Assembly (NCBI RefSeq): GCF_009905375.1
Contig: NC_133649.1
Span: 225,825,275 to 225,889,274, forward strand
DNA: 64,000 nt
Source of the DNA: Apium graveolens
Lineage: Eukaryota; Streptophyta; Magnoliopsida; Apiales; Apiaceae
Reading direction: 5' to 3'
Position 1 is the first letter of the stretch, and every line of letters starts with the position of its first letter. Of this stretch, positions 10,450 to 21,664 are shown in pieces. Under the pieces are notes generated by a model. It was not told the origin of the DNA, searched no databases, and saw nothing but the letters and a program-made list of their open reading frames with translations. The translations under genes and the position numbers were made by a program.

Positions 10450-11700
10450 TCAATTAGACAATAGAACGACACTAACCACCTCACGGTTTGCCGTATCCTC
10501 ATAGTAGTGCTTCAACCTCTGTCCATTCACCTTGAACGCTTGGCCTGGATTAGTCTCAAAAATCTCCACAGCTCCATGCGGAACAACAGTTTTGATTATG
10601 AAAGGCCCGGACCAACCCGACTTCAATTTTCCAAGAAAAAGATGAAGACGAGAGTTGAACAGAAGAACTTGTTGCCCTGGCACAAACGATTTAAGTACCA
10701 GATCCCTATCGTGCCACCTCTTGACTTTTTCCTTATACATTTTGTTATTTTCATACGCCTGAAGTCAAAATTCGTTGAGTTCATTCAATTGAAGCATTCT
10801 TTTTTTACCAGCTGCATCCAAATCAAGGTTCAACTTCTTCAAAGCCCAATATGCTTTATGTTCGAGCTCCATATGCATATGACACCCCTTACCATAAACC
10901 AACTGAAATGGCAACAGTCCTAACGGAGTCTTGTATGCTGTTCTATACGCCCAAACAGCTTTATCAAGCTTCAAAGACCAATCCTTCCTTGATGGACACA
11001 CCACTTTCTCTAGAATATGCTTGATCTCTCTGTTAGACACCTCAGCTTGACCATTAGTCCAAGGATGGTTGGCTGTAGCACTGCGATGATTCACATTATA
11101 CCTTTGCATTATAGCAGTGAACTTGCGATTGCAGAAATACGATCCCTCGTCACTGATTATGACTCTTAGAGTCCCAAATCGTGTGTATATCTACTTATGA
11201 AGAAAATTAAGCACTACCTTCACATCATTTGTCGGCAAAGCCTTAACTTCAACCCATTTCGACACATAATTGACCGCCAACAAGATATACTGATTATTGC
11301 AAGATGAGACAAACGGCCCCATGAAGTCAATTCCTCAAACATCGAAGACCTCAACCTCGAGAAGCACATTAAGAGGTATCTTATCCCTTTTAGACATATT
11401 ACCCACACGCTGGCATCAATCACACTTCAAAATAAAGTGATGCGCATCCTTAAACAATGTAGGCTAGAAGAATCCCGCTTGAAGGATACGAGCTGATGTC
11501 TTCTCTCCACCATAGTGGCCTCCATAAATAGTCGAATGACAGTCTCGCAAGATCCCCCTCGTTTCTCTTTACAGAATACATCTCCTGATAATTTGGTCAG
11601 CTCCTTGCCTAAATAGATATGGTTCATCCCACATATACCACTTCACCTCATGAAGTAAAATTTTCCTTTGAGTATAAGACAAGTCTGGAGGCATGATATT
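10450..11700 (-). pseudogene. Athila integrase, broken
   Basis: Integrase joins the cDNA to host DNA. On the - strand, from 11700 down, the zinc-binding region is recognisable (KDAHHFILKC, then CQRVGN), but a stop lies between the two C-terminal cysteines. Two TGG-type codons are also lost: one to TAG before PTLFKDA and one to TGA in the DVWGIDF position. The core continues with [13 protein letters not shown], then [27 protein letters not shown] with the third catalytic Glu, and [24 protein letters not shown]. The frame 11109-10765 is open. A short break precedes the C-terminal part at 10740-10450 (GKLKSGWSGPFII, VNGQRLKHYYE), which ends at the natural stop. Several stops and frameshifts make it non-functional. 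Confidence 0.85.
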
Positions 11701-11736
11701 ACTCACAAGTTAGTTCACAATGTCTGCAAACCATGG

Positions 11737-13148
11737 TTATTCTTCTTGTACCCCAAACAACTGCTCATCAGGAAAAAACTCATTTATCAATGTCTTATCT
11801 TGTGAAATTGCACATGGGTCTTCCAAACGAGAGAGATGATTAGCGACTTGATTCTCATGACCTTTTCCGTCCTTGATCTCTAATTCAAATTCCTGAAGCA
11901 AAAGAACCCATCTAATCAATCTAGGCTTCGAGTCCTTCTTCGAGATGAGATATCGAATCGCAATGTGAGTAGTGAAAACTGTCACTTTCGTCCCAAGCAA
12001 ATAAGATCAAAACTTCTCAAAACCGTAGACAATGGCCAATAGTTCTTTCTCAGTAGTAGTATAATTCAGTTGAGCACCATTGAGGGTCTTACTAGCATAG
12101 TATACCACATGAAATATGTTCTTTCTCTGCACAAGAACTGCTCCAACTACATAGTCACTTGCATCGCATATCATCTCAAAATGTTCATTCCAATCAGGTG
12201 CAGTTTTGACAGGTGTCGTGATCAAACTCTTCTTCAAGAACTCAAAAACAGCTAGGCACTCGTCATCAAACTTGAACGGGACATCCTTCTCTAAAAGATT
12301 ACACAAGGGTTTAGAGAAGTCCTTGATGAACCGCCTATAGAAACCCGCATGACCAAGAAAGCTGCTAACTCCCTTAACAGAAATTGGTGGAGGAAGATTT
12401 TTAATAACCCCCACCTCGGCCTTGTCCACTTCAAGAACTTTACAAGAGACCTTGTGCCCAAGAATAATGCCCTGTCGCACCGTAAAATGACATTTTTCCC
12501 AGTTGAGAACCAGATTGGTCTCAACACACCTTTTAAGAACTGCGCCAAGCTTTTGCAAGCACTCATCAAAAGAATCACCAAACACAGAGAAATCATCCAT
12601 GAACACCTCCACATTCTGACCAATCATGTAAGAGAAGATAGCCATCATGCATCTCTGAAATGTTACAGGTGCTCCACACAAACCAAAAGAAACTCTTCTG
12701 AAGGAGAAAGTACCAAATGGACAAGGAAAGTAGTATTTTCCTAATCTTCTGGAGCAATGCAAATCTGATTATAGCCCGAATAGCCATCAAGAAGATAGTA
12801 GTACTCGTGCCCAGCCAATCTGTCAAGCATCTGATCAATAAAAGGCAGAAGAAAGTGATCCTTTCTTGTGGCCTTGTTCAGCTTCCTGTAATCCATGCAG
12901 ACTCTCCACCCCGTGACTGTTCGAGTAGGAATGAGCTAATTTTTTTCATAAGCTACAACCGTGATACCTCCTTTCTTCGGTACACACTGAACTGGACTCA
13001 CCGAAGAACTGTCATAAATGGGATAGATGATCCCTGCATCTTGCCACTTGAGAATTTCCTTCTTCACAACTTCTTTCATGATTGGATTGAGCCTTCTCTG
13101 TTGCTCAACAGTAGGCTTGCTACCTTCCTCTTGTAGAATTTTATGCAT
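11737..13148 (-). pseudogene. Athila reverse transcriptase and RNase H, broken
   Basis: Reverse transcriptase copies element RNA into DNA. The first block (13148-12936) has QRRLNPIMKEVVKKEILKW and SPVQCVPKKGG. The middle (about 12920-12770) is in shifted frames. The block 12762-12007 has FTFRR-like CPFGTFSFRRVSFGLCGAP, the catalytic VFMDDFSVFG, then SFLGHAGFYRRFIKDFSKPL, and RNase H starting at MICDASDYVVGAVLVQRK with TTTEKELLAIVYGFEKF. A stop near 12004 separates 12000-11737, which carries [22 protein letters not shown] and ends in the NHLSRLEDP connection. Family, order and length are normal for Athila. At least two breaks disable it. Confidence 0.9.
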
Positions 13149-13213
13149 GAAATAAGAAGGGATGATTCCTTTAATATCTGTTATAGTCCATCCAATTTCC
13201 GATTTGAACTCTC

Positions 13214-14049
13214 TCAGATCCTTAAGAGTTTTTCCTCTTCACTACCTGAAAGGTAAGATGCAATAATCATAGGCAAAGTAGATGCATCACCTAAAAAAGC
13301 ATACCTTAAGTGTCCAGGAAATGGTTTAAGCTCAAGGGTAGGAGCTTCCTCAATACATGGTTTGAGGCGCTTCGGAGATTTGTTCATCTCCTCCATTCCA
13401 AGAGATTCAAAAGGCAAATCCATCTTCCGCTTCCAGGAAGAAGCATTCAGATATTGCAACTGCTCATCACCTTCATCATCTTCACTATCTGAATTCCCCA
13501 ACAAGGCCTTTTCTAAGGCATCAGACCTTAGCAAATGATCAAGTTCTGAAGTAACCACAGAATCGACCAACTTTACTTTTAAGCACTCCTCATTTTCTTT
13601 AGGGAATTTCATGGCATTGAACACATTGAAAGTCACATCCTGATCCAGCACTCACATAGTAAGCTCACCCTTCTGCATATCAATCAAGGTTCGGCCAGTA
13701 GCCAAGAAAGTTCTTCCCAAGATTATGGAAATCTTCTTATCCTCCTCAAAATCAAGAATTACAAAATTAGCAGGAAAGATGAGTTAGTCCACCTTGACCA
13801 AGACATCCTTCATAATGCCTCGTGGATATGTAACAGAACGATCGGCTAACTGCAACGTCATATAAGTCGGCTTTGGATCAGGTAAATCCAACTTCTTGAA
13901 GATTGACAAAGGCATCAGATTGATGCTAGCTCCCTAGTCATATAAGCATTTGTTAAATGACACATTTCCAAAGGTGCAAGGAATAGGAAGCTTCCAAGAT
14001 CTTTAAGCTTCGGAGGCAACTTCTATTGCAGCACAACACTGCATTCCTC
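13214..14049 (-). pseudogene. Athila protease and protease-RT linker, broken
   Basis: The aspartic protease releases mature proteins from the polyprotein. On the - strand the active-site motif reads YD*GASINLMP: a TAG (plus-strand cta at 13934-13936) replaces the residue after the catalytic Asp. Downstream are TYPRGIMKDVLVKVD and [19 protein letters not shown], the flap and C-terminal protease features. The linker 13651-13214 is open (LDQDVTFNVFNAMKFP at its start; LELKPFPGHLRYAFLG near residue 105) and matches the Athila pol linker before RT. Confidence 0.85.
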
Positions 14050-15779
14050 CGTAAGAGCAACGGTCTCTAAGTCATCAAGCTTCATTTTTGGAGAAAGTAT
14101 ACCTTTCATAAACTTCGCATAACTAGGCATCTGTTCAAGAGATTCAGCGAAAGGTATGTTGATATGAAGTTTCTTGAACACCTCCAGAAACTTCTCAAAC
14201 TGCTTATCCAGCCTTTTCTTCTACAGCCTCTTAGGAAAAGGAGGTGGATGATAGATCTGCTTCTCTCCTGTATTACCCTCAGGAGGAGTGTATTCAACAG
14301 TAGTCTTCTTTGGTTCCACTTCAGCCTCCTTCTGCACTTCTTCTTCAGCCACAACTTCTTCATCCAAAACTTGAGAGTGTTCGGGATTCACAACCTTCCC
14401 AGTCCTCAATGTAATTGCCTTTAACTGCTCCTTAGCTTCCCTTTTTCCAGGCACTTCAGTGTCACTAAGGAGTGTACCAGGTTGACGATTTAGCAAGGCA
14501 TTGGCAATTTGTCCAATTTGATTTTCCAAGGTCTTGATAGAAACCGCTTGGCTCTTGCATATGAGACTCAACTCCTCCAATTCAGATTTTTCATTAGACT
14601 GTTGTAGCTGGAGTTGTTGTCTCGGTGCTTATAGCGGTTGCCGAAAACCAAGAGGGTTGTACTGCTTTGCTGGATACTGTTGATAAGGCTGTTGAACCGC
14701 ATTCTGAGAATTGCTCCAACTGAAGTTAGGATGATTGTGGTTGTTGGGATGATAGGTGGCTGGCACAGGTTGCTGCGACCTCTGAAAGTTGCTCACGAAC
14801 TAAGCTGATTCACTTAAAATAGCGCACTGTTCCGTATCATGTGCACCAGCACAAAACTCACAGACACTAGTGATCTGATTAACTCCATAATTAGCCAAAG
14901 AATCCACCTTCATCGTCAAAGCCTTAAGCTGAGCAGCTATAGCAGTAGCTGTATCTAACTCCAGAATTCCTGCTACCTTACCTTGAGATAGTCTCTGAGT
15001 AGGATCCTGGTATTCATTAGCAGCCATCAATTCAATCAATTCATAAGCTTCATCATAGATTTTAGCCCACAAGGCTCCTCCTGATGCTACATTAAGCATG
15101 GGTCTAGAAGTAGCACCCAATCCATTATAGAAGCAGTTAATGATCATCTAGTCAGGCATCCCATGGTGAGGACACTTTCTAAGCATCTCTTTGTAGCGAT
15201 CCCAAGCCTCACATCAAGATTCTCCAAATTCCTGAGCAAATTGAGTAAGTGCATTTCTGATCGTAGCAGTCTTCGCCATAGGAAAGAATTTAGTTAGGAA
15301 ATATTGAGCAAGATCCTCCCATTTGGTGATAGACCCCGGTGATAGAGAATGTAACCAGCACTTAGCTTTGTCCCGGAGAGAGATGGGAAAAGCCTCAACT
15401 TAATAGCATCTTCAGAAAATCCATTGAACTTGAAAGTCTCACAGATCTCGATGAAATCTCCGATGTGCATGTTGGGGTCTTCTGTCGGAGAACCTTCAAA
15501 CTGAACTGTTTTCTGTATCATCTGAATCGTGCTCGACTTGATCTCAAAGGTATTAGCCGAGATGGCTGGTCGAACTATGCTAGAATGAATATCATTAATC
15601 TTTGGTTGAGAGTAATCCATCAAAGCCTTCAGATTCGCCTCTGGTTCTCCCATTGCAATAAGAGCCTCTTCTTCAACTTTCTTCGCGACAAGAACTTCCT
15701 CGAAAACTTCCTTAGCTACTACAACTTCTTCCTCAGCTTGATCCAGTGTTCTCTTACGAGACCGAGAACGCGTATGCAT
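14050..15779 (-). pseudogene. Athila gag, broken
   Basis: Gag forms the virus-like particle. The start (15779, MHTRSRSRKR) gives a charged N-terminus, then SSIVRPAISANTFEIKSSTIQ and the conserved VQFEGSPTEDPN...FIEICETFKFNG block. The frame shifts near 15400. It resumes at 15147-14800 with FYNGLGATSRPMLNVASGGAL and a zinc knuckle of form CxxCxxxHxxxxC (CEFCAGAHDTEQC). Then a Q-rich stretch with a stop follows, and 14580-14221 has KTLENQIGQIANALLNRQPG. The usual PPPFPKRL sequence before the protease is at about 14225. Three frames and at least three stops make this a pseudogene. Confidence 0.9.
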
Positions 15780-15895
15780 ACACGCTCACTAGAGTACCTG
15801 AAACACGACTAGGAAATTAGTAAGTAACAATCTCCGAGTCACTGAACTATAATGACAACTGATGACAAATACATAAGCTAAAAATTAAGACCGAA

Positions 15896-15915
15896 GTCCC
15901 CGGCAGCGGCGCCAA
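15896..15915 (-). other. Primer-binding site of Athila D (TGGCGCCGCTGCCGGGGAC)
   Basis: On the - strand TTGGCGCCGCTGCCGGGGAC lies five bases inside the LTR. It is the characteristic Athila primer-binding sequence, which as far as I know is matched by tRNA-Asp. It fixes element D on the - strand and 15921-17380 as its 5' LTR. Confidence 0.85.
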
Positions 15916-16968
15916 AAACTTGTAGGATGAGAACACACGCTAATATTCACGCAAGTATACATAATCGCAAGTAATATAGAATTAATTCTAGTTCGTTCCC
16001 CCATGGACTGGTTTAAGTTAATTTTAATCAATGTACTTATGCAACAATGGTATGGTTATTATCCAATGCTAAGTCGAATAACAAATTGAGATTGTTTATA
16101 ACTGCAATTAACTAAGAGATTATACTAAAGAACATTAACTCAGAGAATAAAAAGAGTTGAATACTATATGACACAAACATGGGATTCTAACTTCATTAAA
16201 TACTTCATTCAATAGCCTTTCGTTCTTAACCTTAGCATGCAATGGTGATGACACTAATCAGATGACACAAAATTGATAAACCCCAACTTTCGTTGTACGG
16301 ATACCATACTACCAGACATCTACAAAAAAGATAGAAGCTGAATATACACTAATTATATTAAGACCCTATATGTCTATAGAATTTGACAACATAACGGTTT
16401 AATGCACAAGTTATCTATCATGATTACATAGGGCAAGTAAGATGGTTAAAATTACCTACGAATCATGCATATCAATTACATGAACCTATGCTAGCAAGGC
16501 AAGTTCTAAACCCCTAAATTCACTTTCGCTTCATTAGAGATTAACACGTTATCTTACAAGTTCGCGACGTACATAAGATGAATAAGCACAACCAATACTA
16601 GGATATCAAACAATCACCACACACTAAGGCATCAAAATAAATTAACTAAAGAAATTCATAAGTAAATCCGCTAGAACTCTACGATAACGATTAGCCCGTA
16701 GTCGGACTCATCATCAACGCGAGTTCCGATGAAAGCATGGTATAATAAACATAGTCTTTATACTGAATAAATAACAAACCAAGTACGTTACACAAGAGTA
16801 TAGGTTCAACAAATAAGAAAAATAGCATCCAAAGTTATAACTTAAAATAAAGATTCACAAGAATAAACTAGATCTTCTTCTTCTTGGTTGAATTGTGCTA
16901 TACGGTCTTCTTACGCCTTCTACTTAAGCTCTGGTACGTCTTGTTATGAAAAATGAACATAAGTTATG

Positions 16969-16976
16969 TTTATATA
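16969..16976 (-). promoter_or_regulatory. LTR TATA box of Athila D
   Basis: TATATAAA on the - strand lies 65-170 bases downstream of the GC-rich array and upstream of the R-U5 part shared with 1-665. It is the likely core promoter for the genomic RNA. Confidence 0.6.
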
Positions 16977-17040
16977 GTAGCCCATGCAGATTAGAAGTCC
17001 TTCGGATCAAAATCAGAATAGAAACAGGATTCCTGGAATT

Positions 17041-17141
17041 CGACCCGACGCGACCGCGCGCTTTACCAGCGCGGCCGCGCTGCACTTCTATAATCCTGGC
17101 GCGGCCGTGTGCTACTACAGCGCGGGCGCTGTCTCTCTAGA
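17041..17141. repeat. CAGCGCGGCCGC-type array in U3 of Athila D
   Basis: Four imperfect units (GACGCGACCGCGCGC, CAGCGCGGCCGCGCTG, TGGCGCGGCCGTGTGC, CAGCGCGGGCGCTG) are spaced by 10-25 bases. They share their core with the array at 10151-10297, so the same motif precedes both promoters of the element. Confidence 0.85.
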
Positions 17142-17380
17142 GAAAATCCTAACTTCTACTTTTCATGCTGGTTTGAGTTGGTCTTTTCATGAGCAATCTT
17201 TTTGACACCATCCTAACACCAAATTAGCATCAAATCAATGCCAATTCACCTGAGTTCCTGATATAAGCCTGAAATGCAAAAACACTATAAAACACATCAA
17301 AAACACAAATAACTTGAGAACAAAACATCAATTCAAAGCTTTACAGAGCGTTATAAAGATGACATAAATGCCACTCAACA

Positions 17381-18590
17381 GAAATACCCCGTTCTACCAA
17401 CCAGAATGAAGAAACCAATAATAACAACCAAGATAACAATAACCAGAATGTAAATCCAGGTCTCATAGACCCAACTGTAGCCCAGATTCTTCAGATCTTG
17501 TCTTAACAAACAATCAACTTGACTCAACAACAACAGAAACAGGCCAATTCCCAGGTAACTTTTAAGACTTTTCAGGCGGTAAATCCACCGGAATTCAAAG
17601 GTTCTTTAGATCCAATTGAAGCAAGAGTTTGGTTAAAAGCGATTGAGAATTCATTTGCTTTAGTCAAGGTGAGAGAGGAACAAAAAACTAAGTTTGTGAG
17701 TTACTATTTGAAGAATGAATCCACCTACTGTGGGAAACTGTTAAGACATTTGAAGATACAGATGTTATTGCTTGGAATAGATTTAAGGGGTTGTTTTTAG
17801 AAAAGTATTTTCCTCAGTTTGTTCAGGATCAAATGGAATTGAAGTTTCTAGAGTTAAAACATGAGAATATGTCAGTAGCAGATTATGAAAGTAAGTTTGA
17901 AGAATTGTCCAGGTTTGTACGATCATATGTAGACACTGATAGGAAGAAAGCCAAGAGATTTCAGCAAGGTCTTAAGCCATTGATCAGAGATAAGGTAGAT
18001 ATATTTGAATTGGATACGTATCCAGGAGTAGTGCAGAAAGTTATGATTGTGGAGACAGAAAGTGAAATGTCACAGAAGGAGAAAGAGAGTACGAAAAGGA
18101 AGTTTGAAGGAAATGAAGCACAATCACAAGCAGGAAAGTTTCCAAATTTTAATCATAAGAAAGGCAAATTTCAGTCAGGAAAGAATTTTTAATTTCAGAA
18201 GCAAAATTCAAGAGACGGAGGACAAGGAAACCGTCTAGCTACCGGGAATCAGCCATATCAGCAGAGGCTAGCTTTACTAGAATGTCAGGTATGTGGGAAG
18301 AAACATGGAGGAGTTTGTAATAAGTTAAATGTGGTATGTTATAGATGCAACCAGAAGGGGCACTATTCAATGGAGTTCCATAATCAACCATCCAGAGAGC
18401 CAAAAAATAAGGATCAACCTACCAGGAATCAAGCAGGAAAGGTTCTAACAATTGGGCTTACATGCTTCAAGTATGAAAAGCCAAGACATATAGCAAGGGA
18501 TTGTAAGACACCAGTTCCCATCAGTAATGCACTGAAAATTATGGGATCTACTCCAGCAGTGAATGAGCCTCCTAGAGGTAGAGTATGATA
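17381..18590 (+). pseudogene. Tekay element E gag, 5' end removed by element D
   Basis: From 17381 the frame encodes an Asn/Gln-rich N-terminus, then VTFKTFQAVNPPEFKGSLDP, IEARVWLKAIENSFALV and, after a frameshift near 17780, FLEKYFPQFVQDQMELKFLEL and MSVADYESKFEELSRFV. These are the standard Tekay gag landmarks. Stops interrupt at about 17505 and 18190. The C-terminal part holds three cysteine clusters: CQVCGKKHGGVC, a knuckle CYRCNQKGHYSMEF whose last Cys is lost, and CFKYEKPRHIARDC whose second Cys is lost. The start codon and 5' leader are missing because Athila D is inserted at this point. Confidence 0.85.
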
Positions 18591-18889
18591 TGTCAGTGAA
18601 GGATGCTATTCAGGAAACTGATATTGTGGCAGGTACGCTTACTGTGAATTCTTTATGTGGCAAAGTTTTAGTAGATTCGGGAGCAACTCGATCAATTATT
18701 TCTCAAGATTTTGTTAATAAGTTAAATTGTCCAGTTGAATTGTTAAATGGGATTATGAGTGTAGAATTAGGACATCAAGAGCGTATATCTGTTAATCAAG
18801 TATGTACGTACTGTGAGATTGAGATTTCTGGAAATAAGTTTTGTGCTGACTTGATACCATTTAAGTTAGGGGAATTTGACGATATCTAG
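18563..18889 (+). pseudogene. Tekay element E protease
   Basis: This open stretch of 108 codons overlaps the gag end in another frame. The active-site motif VDSGATRSIIS is at about residues 37-47 and is intact. The block ends near 18889 in a TAG within the usual DVILGMDWL position (here FDDI*EWTGYL in neighbouring frames), so the link to RT is broken. Confidence 0.8.
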
Positions 18890-20250
18890 GAATGGACTGG
18901 CTATCTAAGCACGATGCTCAAATAGACTGTCGTAACAAGAAGGTAATTTTGAAGACGCCGGACGAGAAAGTGGTGATGTTTAAAGGTTAGAGGCAAGCAA
19001 TGAAGTTCTTAATAATGATTCAAGCTAAGAAGTTACTGCAACAAGGATGCGATAATTATATTGCTTATGTGATAGATAGAAATCAGGAGCCAGGAAAACT
19101 TGAAGATATTACAGTAGTAAATGAGTTTCCAGACGTGTTTCCACACGAGATACCAGGACTTCCACCAGATAGAGAAATTGAGTTTGCAATCGAATTAGCA
19201 CCTGGAACAGAACCAGTATCGAAGGCCCCATACAGAATGACGCCAGTTGAAATGAAGGAGTTAGGAAAACAATTACAAGAGTTATTAAAAAATGGAGTGA
19301 TTACACCCAGTGTGTCCCCATGGGGGGCATTGGTGTTATTTGTTAAGAAGAAGGATGGAAGCATGAGATTATACATCGACTATCGAGAACTCAACAAGCT
19401 TACTATCAAGAAAACTATCCATTACCTCGAATCGATGATTTATTTGTTTAGCTGAAAGGAGCCAAGTATTTTTATAAGATTGATCTGAGATCCGGATATC
19501 ACCGACTGAAGATTAAACTTAAAGACGTACCGAAGACAATTTTTAGAACAAGTTATGATCATTATGAATTCTTATATGTCTTTTGGATTGACCAATGCCC
19601 CAACAGCGTTTATGGACTTGATGAATAGGATTTTCAAGGAATATTTGGACAAGTTTGTCATTGTGTTTATAGATGATATTTTGATCTACTCGAAGTCAAC
19701 GGAAGACTATGCGGAGCACTTAAGAATAGCCTTGGGAATTTTGAGAAAGGAGAAGTTATATGCTAAATTTTTAAAGTGTGAGTTTTGGTTACAGGAAGTT
19801 CAATTCTTAGGGAACATAGATCAAAGTGGACCCAGCAAAGATTGAAGCTATTATGAATTGGGAAAGGCCAAAAACACCAATAGAAGTGAGAAGTTTCTTG
19901 GGATTAGTAGGATATTATCGATGATTTATTCAAGATTTCTCGAAGATTGCGACACCTTTGATGAAGCTTACCAAGAAAAATGAGAAGTTTATAAGGAACA
20001 GGAAGTGCGAAGAAATTTTTCAAGAATTAAAGAAGATATTGATCACAACAGCTGTTTTGTCACTTCCAGACGATCAAGGAAAGTTTGTAATCTATAGTGA
20101 TGCTTCTCATAAGGGATTAGGTTGTGTTTTGATGCAACATGATAAATTTATTGCATATGCGTCTAGACAACTAAAACCACATGAGCAGAAGTATCCTATT
20201 CATGACTTGGAACTAGCAGTAATAGTATTCGATCTGAAGATTTGAAGACA
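18890..20250 (+). pseudogene. Tekay element E reverse transcriptase and RNase H, broken
   Basis: Open block 19000-19455 has [20 protein letters not shown], the RT entry [20 protein letters not shown] and [19 protein letters not shown], then a frameshift. The block 19450-19845 has [25 protein letters not shown] and the catalytic [14 protein letters not shown]. After another shift ([10 protein letters not shown] position near 19900), 19958-20245 carries RNase H, with [18 protein letters not shown] and the [19 protein letters not shown] helix. A TGA at about 20243 ends it. Domain order is normal; at least four lesions are visible. Confidence 0.88.
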
Positions 20251-20407
20251 TTATCTATATGGAGATAGATGTGAGATTTATATGGACCGTAAGAGTTTGA
20301 AGTATATATTCACGCAAAAGGAACATAATATGAGACATCGAAGGTGGTTGGAGTTGATTAAAGACTATGATTGAACGATTAACTATCACCCAGGAAAATC
20401 AAATGTA

Positions 20408-21664
20408 GTGGCAGACGCGTTAAGCAGAAAAGAAAGATTTAATATGGTGACAGTACCCGAAGAGTTGTATAAAGATTTTCAGAAATTGGAATTGGAAGTC
20501 AGAATCTACAAGCATAATAAAGCAAAGATGTATAGTATGACTTTTCAGCCAGAGTTATTAGAGAATATAAAGAAATGTCAAGAAGAAATAATCGATCAGG
20601 ATATCAATCGTTTGGTAGGAGAAGAGCTATGCACTCAAAAGGATGATCAAGGTATTCTCAGATTTTCTTCTAGAATTTGGATTCCACCAGTGGCAGAGTT
20701 GAAGAATGTAATTCTACAAGAAGCTCACAATTCAAGGTATTCAATCCATCCAGGGAGTACCAAGATGTATAGAGATTTAAAGGAGAATTATTGGTGTCCA
20801 GATATGAAAAGAGGGATTGCGGAATGGATTAGAAAATTTTATACATGTCAAAGATTTAAGGGGATCATCAGAGACCAAGTGGATTGTTGCAACCGTTAGA
20901 GATTCCAGAGTGGAAGTGGGAGCACATTGCTATGGATTTTATAGTCGGCTTACCAAGGATGAAAGCGAACCACGACGTCATTTGGGTTATAGTGGACAGA
21001 CTAACTAAATCAGCTCATTTTCTACCTATTAATGAAAGATCTTCACGGGACAAGTTGGTTCACATATATTTGAAAGAGATAGTAGTTCATCATGGAGTCC
21101 ATGTGTCTATTGTATTTGATCAAAATCCATGATTAAGTTCAAGATTTTGGAGAAGGTTTTAGGAATGTTTGGGAACCAAGTTGAATATGAGTATAGCTTA
21201 TCATCCACAAACTGACGGCCAAGGTGAAAGAATAATCCAGACCATTGAAGATATGTTATGTGTTTGTGCCGTTAATTTTAAAGGAAGTTGGGATGAGCAT
21301 TTCCCCTAGTAGAATTTGCTTACAACAACAGTTATCACGTTAGTATCGAAATGCTTCCCTATGAAGCTCTTTATGGATGCAAATTTCGATCACCGGTATA
21401 TTGGGATAAAGTAGGAGAACATAAGATACTTGGACCAGAGCTGGTGCACCAAACAAAGGAAGTTGTCAAGGTTATTTAGAAAAGGTTAAATGCAGCACAG
21501 GATCGTTAAAGGAAATGTAAAGATCAAGCTAGAAAGGACATGGAGTTTGGAGAAGGAGATTTAGTATTGTTAAAAGTGTCATCGTGGAAAAGATTTTCCA
21601 GGTTCGGAAAGAAAGGGAAGCTGAGTCCTAGATATGTTCGACCTTTTGAAATTTGAAAGCGTAT
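20408..21664 (+). pseudogene. Tekay element E integrase, cut by element F
   Basis: The block begins with the RNase H tail MADALSRKERF. The zinc-binding region follows as EAHNSRYSIHPGSTKMYRDLK and ends FYTCQRFK, where the first Cys of the pair is lost. Catalytic core pieces are MDFIVGLP (first Asp), IVFDQNP (second Asp position, with a changed neighbourhood) and AYHPQTDGQGERIIQTIEDML (Glu). From 21130 the frame has many stops. The C-terminal region PRYVRPFEI is reached just before 21660, where the 5' end of element F interrupts it. The remainder resumes at 35256 after one copy of the CGTAT duplication. Confidence 0.88.
21660..21664. repeat. Target site duplication, left copy (CGTAT) of element F
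   Basis: CGTAT lies directly before the TGTAAC tip at 21665. The same five bases follow the TTACA tip at 35256-35260. The two flanks are continuous integrase coding sequence. Confidence 0.95.

Larger units (their letters stand above)
15921..17380 (-). mobile_element. 5' LTR of Athila element D (1.46 kb)
   Basis: On the - strand the LTR starts TGTTGAGTGGCATTTATG at 17380 and ends CATCCTACA at 15921, next to the primer-binding site. U3 holds a GC-rich array (17041-17141) and a TATA box (16976-16969). The R-U5 half matches 1-665. The bases just outside (17381-17385, gaaat) belong to the gag of element E and would be one side of a target duplication; the other side is outside the window. Confidence 0.85.

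Noticed and set aside
1..17380. Idea that the LTR at 1-665 is the missing 3' LTR of Athila D
   Set aside because: It is in the opposite orientation and sits inside Copia coding sequence, so it must be a different insertion.
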